Positions 6,591 through 10,433 of a DNA stretch of 10,433 nt are shown piece after piece; position 1 is the first letter of the stretch, and each line of letters opens with the position of its first letter. The stretch spans positions 1-10,433 of the forward strand of contig CAZTDX010000096.1 of the NCBI GenBank assembly GCA_964612425.1, read 5' to 3'. The translations under genes and the position numbers were made by a program. The notes beneath the pieces were generated by a model. The model was not told the origin of the DNA and did not search any database. It saw nothing but the letters and a program-made list of their open reading frames with translations. The DNA comes from CAUJGP01 sp964612425 (GTDB lineage Bacteria; Bdellovibrionota; Bdellovibrionia; Bdellovibrionales; Bdellovibrionaceae).

Positions 6591-7193
6591 ATGGATCAAA
6601 ATTTTTGCTTCGAACATAACACTCATACTCTTGTCCTTATAGATATGCAGAAAGGTTTTTTAGATCAAAGTCATTGGGGGGAAAGAAACAATCCGAGCCT
6701 AGAAGAAAATATCAAAGGGCTCTTGAAATTTTACCGACAACACAAGCTCAATATTATCCATATTCAGCATCTTTCAACGGAAGAGCATTCTCCATTACGA
6801 CCTGGCCAACCAGAAGTTGAATTCATGCCAAATTTGGGGCCCACTTTAGGTGAACGCATTTTTCAAAAATCAGTCAATAGCGCATTTATTGGAACTGAAT
6901 TGGAAAAATATCTAATATTGAAACAAATTGAATCACTAATTCTTGTAGGATTGACCTCTGATCATTGCGTTTCAACTACTGCAAGAATGGGATCAAACCT
7001 TGGATTCCATGTGATAGTTGCCTCAAACTGCACAGCTACATTTAATCGCAAAATTGGCTCCATTGAATTCTCGGCAGAGCTAGTTCATGATGTCAGCCTT
7101 GCCAGTCTCCGTGGGGAATTCGCAGAAATACTCACGTCCAACGATATCCAAGCCCGCATCATTAAAAATTCCGAATTTACTCTAACATCGTGA
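6591..7193 (+). CDS. Isochorismatase-family cysteine hydrolase
   Basis: A 200-residue enzyme of the isochorismatase-like superfamily (nicotinamidase, N-carbamoylsarcosine amidase and relatives), which uses a Cys nucleophile with Asp and Lys to hydrolyse amides or related bonds. The triad is visible: Asp18 in TLVLIDMQKGF (13-23), Lys93 in FQKSVNSAF (91-99) and Cys126 in GLTSDHCVSTTARMG (120-134). Length is typical for the family. The start at 6591 is preferred because GAGG (6584-6587) lies three bases upstream and the family N-terminus begins just before the first strand. The longer in-frame opening from 6552 lies inside the DUF1543 gene. The substrate is not known. It is too divergent by eye to be called PncA, since the metal-binding DxHxxxH of nicotinamidases is not seen. 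Confidence 0.88.
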   Translation: MDQNFCFEHNTHTLVLIDMQKGFLDQSHWGERNNPSLEENIKGLLKFYRQHKLNIIHIQHLSTEEHSPLRPGQPEVEFMPNLGPTLGERIFQKSVNSAFIGTELEKYLILKQIESLILVGLTSDHCVSTTARMGSNLGFHVIVASNCTATFNRKIGSIEFSAELVHDVSLASLRGEFAEILTSNDIQARIIKNSEFTLTS

Positions 7194-7200
7194 CAATCGC

Positions 7201-7656
7201 TTAAAGATATAATTCAAATGCTTGATCACAGCGTTGAGCTAAGTGTTTTCCAGTGACAGGCTTAAATCCATATTTTTGATACAGCCCTATTGCTTCCTTA
7301 AGTACTGAAGCCGTTTCAAGCTCAACTCGTTTAAATCCTAAATCGTGAGCTTTTTTAATCGCCCTACTGATCATCATCGTTCCCAACCCTTTACCTCGTT
7401 GATTGGATTTTAAATACATTTTTCTTAACTCACAACTATGTTCATTTAGGTGATAAAGTCCCCAGCTTCCAACAATATTTCCCTCTATCTCACAGACCTC
7501 AAAATATCCACCCTTTGAAAAATAGAATTGATTTAAATCATTTAGATCCTTATCCGTTTCACCAGGATCAGGCTGTAGTCCATACTCTTTAAGAACAGAA
7601 AAAATAACGTCTTTAATAACTTCAATATCTGCAGCGAGCGCTTGGCGAAAATTCAT
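7201..7656 (-). CDS. GNAT family N-acetyltransferase
   Basis: A 151-residue acetyl-CoA-dependent acetyltransferase. The pyrophosphate-binding motif A is QRGKGLGT (86-93), preceded by the strand CELRKMYL, and motif B follows as VELETA...AIGLYQKYGFKPV (111-134). The start is placed at 7656 because GAGG (7665-7668) lies eight bases upstream, whereas the in-frame ATG eight codons earlier at 7680 has no ribosome site. It converges on the cysteine hydrolase with only seven bases between the stops, and no terminator separates them. The substrate, whether a small molecule or a protein, cannot be told. Confidence 0.85.
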   Translation of the reverse strand: MNFRQALAADIEVIKDVIFSVLKEYGLQPDPGETDKDLNDLNQFYFSKGGYFEVCEIEGNIVGSWGLYHLNEHSCELRKMYLKSNQRGKGLGTMMISRAIKKAHDLGFKRVELETASVLKEAIGLYQKYGFKPVTGKHLAQRCDQAFELYL

Positions 7657-7823
7657 TTTTCTAACCTCTTTTGTAGCCATAGAAAACTGATGTATTGGTT
7701 ATTTTTGAACGCATATTCTTTAAATACACGTGGTTTTATATCAAAAACAATATTTCTTTTATTTATCCCCATTTATTTTCCTACCTGACTTTCATTAATA
7801 CCTTTGGTAAAAATGAAAGCACT

Positions 7824-8393
7824 ATGAAGCTAAAATACCTCCAAACTAAACATGTACTATTGCGCCAGTACGTCGATAAAGATTTTGATCAATTGCTAGA
7901 ACTCAACAGTGATCCAGAAGTAATGAGGTATTTAACAAACGGCGTACCTAGCACGCATGAGGATGTTTTGAGTGGAGTGGAGCGTACTCTTTTTTACCAG
8001 AATAAATACAATGGAAATCTTGGTGTTTATTCGGCAGAACTACTTCCAAGTGGTGAGTTTATGGGGTGGTTTCTCCTCAGACCAGACAAAAAGGATCTAG
8101 AGAATGTGAAAGAGCTAGAACTCGGCTACCGACTAAGACGAAACTTCTGGGGAAAAGGTTATGCCACAGAGGTTTCTTTAGCGCTGCTCCAAAAAGCGTT
8201 TGTAGATCTCCATGCTGAATGTGTTTTTGCTCAGACCCTTTCACTTAATCTTGCATCTAGACGAGTGATGGAAAAAATTGGGATGACTTTTGAAAAGGAA
8301 TTCATTGATGATGATTATCCCAGAGAAGGTCTGGCGGTACTTTATCGAATAGTCAAATCTGATTGGAATAAAAACCATAATACAATTCCTTAA
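7824..8393 (+). CDS. GNAT acetyltransferase, RimJ/RimL-like
   Basis: A 189-residue protein of the RimJ/RimL-like GNAT type. The N-terminus LQTKHVLLRQYVDKDFDQLLELNSDPEVMRYL is typical of the family, motif A is RRNFWGKGYATE (105-116), and LNLASRRVMEKIGM (141-154) and the C-terminal YRIVKSDW complete the fold. Known relatives acetylate ribosomal-protein N-termini or small amines, and the substrate here is unknown. The start at 7824 fits family length. The reading frame is open for 43 more codons upstream, but that stretch has no family similarity. Only a weak GAAAG (7815-7819) precedes the ATG, so the start is less sure than the gene. It diverges from the GNAT gene on its left across 167 bases. 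Confidence 0.85.
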   Translation: MKLKYLQTKHVLLRQYVDKDFDQLLELNSDPEVMRYLTNGVPSTHEDVLSGVERTLFYQNKYNGNLGVYSAELLPSGEFMGWFLLRPDKKDLENVKELELGYRLRRNFWGKGYATEVSLALLQKAFVDLHAECVFAQTLSLNLASRRVMEKIGMTFEKEFIDDDYPREGLAVLYRIVKSDWNKNHNTIP

Positions 8394-8459
8394 ACTCTTA
8401 AAAAACTATCAACAAGAGCTTTCTATTAAATATATTTTTAGACCACTTGAATAATTTCT

Positions 8460-9200
8460 TTATTTAATTACCTTCCTCAGTTTCTTAAGATGCTCCTTTT
8501 GTTGAGGTGACATTTTTTCAGTCGCGGCAGAAAAAGCATGGGCGCTAATCTTTTTAACATTCTTCTCAATAAAAACAAAAGTTTTATCGGGATAGATATT
8601 GTAGGATTCTCTTAGAGTCCAACCAACTCCCTTTTGAACGTAATAGTGATCGAACTCAAGTTGTGGGTAAACCAAATCCAATATTTTTTTTAGCGGAAGT
8701 ATTTTTTCACGTTGAGAGCTATAGTAGATAAGACTCACAATCGATATGCGTCTGAGCCAAGGATTTTTTGAAGAGTTCCAATTAACTAGTGTCGTATAAA
8801 TGGCCTGAGGATTTTGCTCTAAAATTCTCGCGTAAATACCAGAAAGAGTATCGGAGTGCGCCCAGTTGTCGATTCTTGATGACCACTTTTTCAATAGTGG
8901 CCAATGTTGATTGAGATTGGACTTTTGTTTTGAATCATAAAACCATGCCAAGGCCATCGACATGACCTCAAAGCAATCTGAATTGATCCAAACATAATTC
9001 CAAATTTTTGCAATCTCGGTTGATTGACTATCTGAAAAGGAAAATCCTTTTCGCATGGCTTGTTGAAGTTGAGGAACTCGCAGTCCCATATAGCGCAATT
9101 GTGACTGTCCACCCCCAATATAGGTTTCTGGATTTTGAGAAGATGTTCGCTGAGGAAATGATGAAAGAGATTTTTCAACTTCAAGAATGTACTGATTCAT
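8460..9200 (-). CDS. AlkD-like DNA alkylation repair glycosylase
   Basis: A 246-residue all-helical protein of the HEAT-like-repeat DNA glycosylase family (DNA alkylation repair, AlkD/AlkC type), which removes N3- and N7-alkylated purines. Residues known to matter in Bacillus cereus AlkD have counterparts: W113 and D117 in IDNWAHSD, R150-R151 in PWLRRISIVS, and W194 in VQKGVGWTLRE. The tail SAHAFSAATEKM (219-230) is also typical. The start is set at 9200, where ATG overlaps the stop of the upstream GNAT gene as ATGA, with GGGAAAG just before. A frame extension to TTG 9224 is less likely. Coupling to an acetyltransferase is curious but may be accidental. Confidence 0.88.
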   Translation of the reverse strand: MNQYILEVEKSLSSFPQRTSSQNPETYIGGGQSQLRYMGLRVPQLQQAMRKGFSFSDSQSTEIAKIWNYVWINSDCFEVMSMALAWFYDSKQKSNLNQHWPLLKKWSSRIDNWAHSDTLSGIYARILEQNPQAIYTTLVNWNSSKNPWLRRISIVSLIYYSSQREKILPLKKILDLVYPQLEFDHYYVQKGVGWTLRESYNIYPDKTFVFIEKNVKKISAHAFSAATEKMSPQQKEHLKKLRKVIK

Positions 9201-9685
9201 AAGAACTTTCCCATAACAAAACAATCAAAATAATAATCTTCTAGTTTACGATATTTTTTAATAAGTCCCTCCTGTTGAAAGTCAAATTTCTTATAGAGAG
9301 CAACGGCAGACAAATTTGAAGTATAGACCTTGAGCTCAATTTTCTCGAGTCCAAATATTTTTGCGTGTTCTATTACTTTCTGAAGTAACTTCGAACCAAT
9401 ACCTTGTCCTCTAAACTCCGGTAATATACCCATACCAAGATTGCCACGATGTCGAAACCTTGGATTTTCTTCTGGGAATACGTCACACCAACCTACAACA
9501 CTATCTCCGTCAATAGCATAATAGGCCGGTCCATTTTTAGAAATGATATCACGCTGAAATGATATTATCTTTTCCAAGGGAGGAGCTTCAATCATTTCAA
9601 TATAGACTCGCTCCTTCGCAACTATAGATATTGCATTGTGAAAACTAGAAAAATATTTTTCGTTTGCATAAACTATTTCAATCAA
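9197..9685 (-). CDS. GNAT family N-acetyltransferase with TTG start
   Basis: A 162-residue GNAT protein. Motif A is LPEFRGQGIGSKLL (88-101), and motif B contains LKVYTSNLSAVALYKKFDFQQEG (117-139), with the Asn and Tyr usual in the family. The start codon is TTG at 9685: GAGG (9693-9696) lies seven bases upstream, the family N-terminus begins directly after it, and the next ATG is internal (Met31). A TTG start often means modest expression. The gene ends overlapping the AlkD-like gene by four bases (ATGA), so the two are translationally coupled. The substrate is unknown. Antibiotic or polyamine acetylation is possible but not shown. Confidence 0.85.
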   Translation of the reverse strand: MIEIVYANEKYFSSFHNAISIVAKERVYIEMIEAPPLEKIISFQRDIISKNGPAYYAIDGDSVVGWCDVFPEENPRFRHRGNLGMGILPEFRGQGIGSKLLQKVIEHAKIFGLEKIELKVYTSNLSAVALYKKFDFQQEGLIKKYRKLEDYYFDCFVMGKFL

Positions 9686-9862
9686 GGTGATACCTCGCTA
9701 ACAATTTTAGAATGATTTTATCGGATTGCGCATGTTTGAGCTAACACTATAATTATTGAAATTACTTTATTCATATTCACCCATGAGAATATCATACATT
9801 CAGTTGCAGTTCAAAGACAAGGGGTCTTGACTCTCCGACGGAAGAAACAAATTTCGAAGAAT
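9686..9862. other. Intergenic gap with a small hairpin and a micro-ORF
   Basis: No convincing gene lies here. On the minus strand 9718-9774 could encode an 18-residue hydrophobic peptide beginning MNKVISIIIVLAQTC, without a clear ribosome site; it may be a decayed signal peptide or chance. An imperfect hairpin, TCAA(A)GAC-AAGGG-GTCTTGA, sits at 9811-9830, 33 bases downstream of the secreted-protein stop. It has no U-run, so it is at best a weak terminator. TAAAAT (minus strand, 9715-9720) could be a -10 for the GNAT gene but lacks a good -35. Confidence 0.35.
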
Positions 9863-10399
9863 TTAGTTGAGCTTCACTGTTGCCAATGTTGCTGCATTAT
9901 TTTTTCCATCACTTGTCGTTAAGACAATGATTACCTCTGTTGAGGATTCACCAACAAGAATTTGAGGATTTTGTGACGCACCTGAATCGGCAAGATTCCT
10001 GTTTGACGGAAGGTTAAGAAAGCTTGCGACAGCCGATTCAAACTGTGAACTATCATTGACCTGTATATTCTTTTTTGACAGCAGCGCCAAAATATCTGAT
10101 GGTTCTTTGATAACTCGAAAAGAAGTTATCGATTTCGCAGTACTAAGACCACTTTTTAATTCTTTGATCCAATCTTCAGAACTGAGAATATTACCACTTT
10201 TGCAAACGTTGCCGGAATTGCTAAAGACCTGACCTGATTTTAACTTATAATCTGGACCTGTGCCACCATCCATATCGGCCTTCCAAAACTCTTGTAGAAT
10301 TTGCTCCGATTGCGCAACAGGCAAACAATTAGCCCACTTTTTCGATGCATATAACATTTGTGCAACGGAAAGGATTAAGAATATTGCTATAGTTTTCAT
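9863..10399 (-). CDS. Secreted protein of unknown function
   Basis: A 178-residue protein with a Sec signal peptide: Lys2, a hydrophobic core IAIFLILSVAQML (4-16), and a likely signal peptidase I cleavage after YA or YAS near residues 17-19. There is no lipobox Cys, so it should be a soluble periplasmic or extracellular protein. The mature part has two cysteines, C25 and C66, which could form a disulfide. There is a Gly/Asp-rich segment ADMDGGTGPDYKL (41-53), and two C-terminal strands, QILVG and EVIIVLTTSDG (146-165). I recognise no family. GAGG (10406-10409) lies six bases before the ATG. It stands alone as a single-gene unit as far as the window shows. Confidence 0.75.
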   Translation of the reverse strand: MKTIAIFLILSVAQMLYASKKWANCLPVAQSEQILQEFWKADMDGGTGPDYKLKSGQVFSNSGNVCKSGNILSSEDWIKELKSGLSTAKSITSFRVIKEPSDILALLSKKNIQVNDSSQFESAVASFLNLPSNRNLADSGASQNPQILVGESSTEVIIVLTTSDGKNNAATLATVKLN

Positions 10400-10433
10400 A
10401 AATCACCTCACGTTGAGGCTAGAATTGAATTTG

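Noticed and set aside
7165..7180. Palindrome AAATTC-C-GAATTT as a terminator of the cysteine hydrolase gene
   Set aside because: It lies inside the coding sequence, leaves only one base for a loop and has no U-run.
7695..7733. Plus-strand promoter with TTGGTT or TTGAAC as -35
   Set aside because: No TATAAT-like hexamer stands at 16-18 bases from either one.
7695..7823. N-terminal extension of the RimJ/RimL-like GNAT
   Set aside because: The extra 43 residues are open reading frame but unlike the family, and there is no ribosome site at 7695.

Overview
The window is an AT-rich stretch of bacterial chromosome, packed with genes on both strands and with short intergenic gaps. Shine-Dalgarno sequences of the AGGAGG/GAGG type and one secreted protein with a classical Sec signal peptide suggest a Gram-negative, proteobacteria-like organism. 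The frameshifted small gene and the general gene style recall Bdellovibrio/Bacteriovorax-type bacteria, but this is an impression and not a demonstrated assignment. There are no rRNA or tRNA genes, CRISPR arrays or insertion sequences.

Region 1 (1-4895, minus strand, read right to left) is a tightly coupled four-gene operon: a radical SAM enzyme with an extra C-terminal cysteine set, an ATP-grasp ligase, an MFS exporter of the drug/H+ antiporter type, and a MetC-type cystathionine beta-lyase whose last few codons lie beyond the window edge. Successive genes overlap by 4, 4 and 14 bases. The combination of radical chemistry, ATP-dependent carboxylate ligation, export and a PLP C-S lyase looks like a compact pathway for a small amino-acid or peptide-like metabolite. 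I do not recognise it as a described cluster. A candidate promoter and a leader with inverted repeats lie at about 4896-5060.

Region 2 (5089-6228, minus strand) holds a LysR regulator followed by a small gene of an uncharacterised family. The small gene is broken by a single-base frameshift near 5307; restoring one base gives an 88-residue protein. Region 3 (6311-7193, plus strand) diverges from lysR and encodes a DUF1543-like protein and an isochorismatase-fold cysteine hydrolase. The 82-base gap has back-to-back promoter candidates and an AT-rich dyad, the usual layout for a LysR protein controlling itself and its divergent neighbours.

Region 4 (7201-9685) is an accessory set of three unrelated GNAT acetyltransferases and an AlkD-like DNA glycosylase, the last overlapped by 4 bases with the GNAT gene upstream of it. 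Region 5 (9863-10399, minus strand) is a secreted protein of unknown function, separated from the GNAT gene by a 177-base gap with no clear gene.

Several starts were moved to internal sites on Shine-Dalgarno evidence (6591, 7656, 9200), one was moved to 7824 on family length alone, and one start is TTG (9685).
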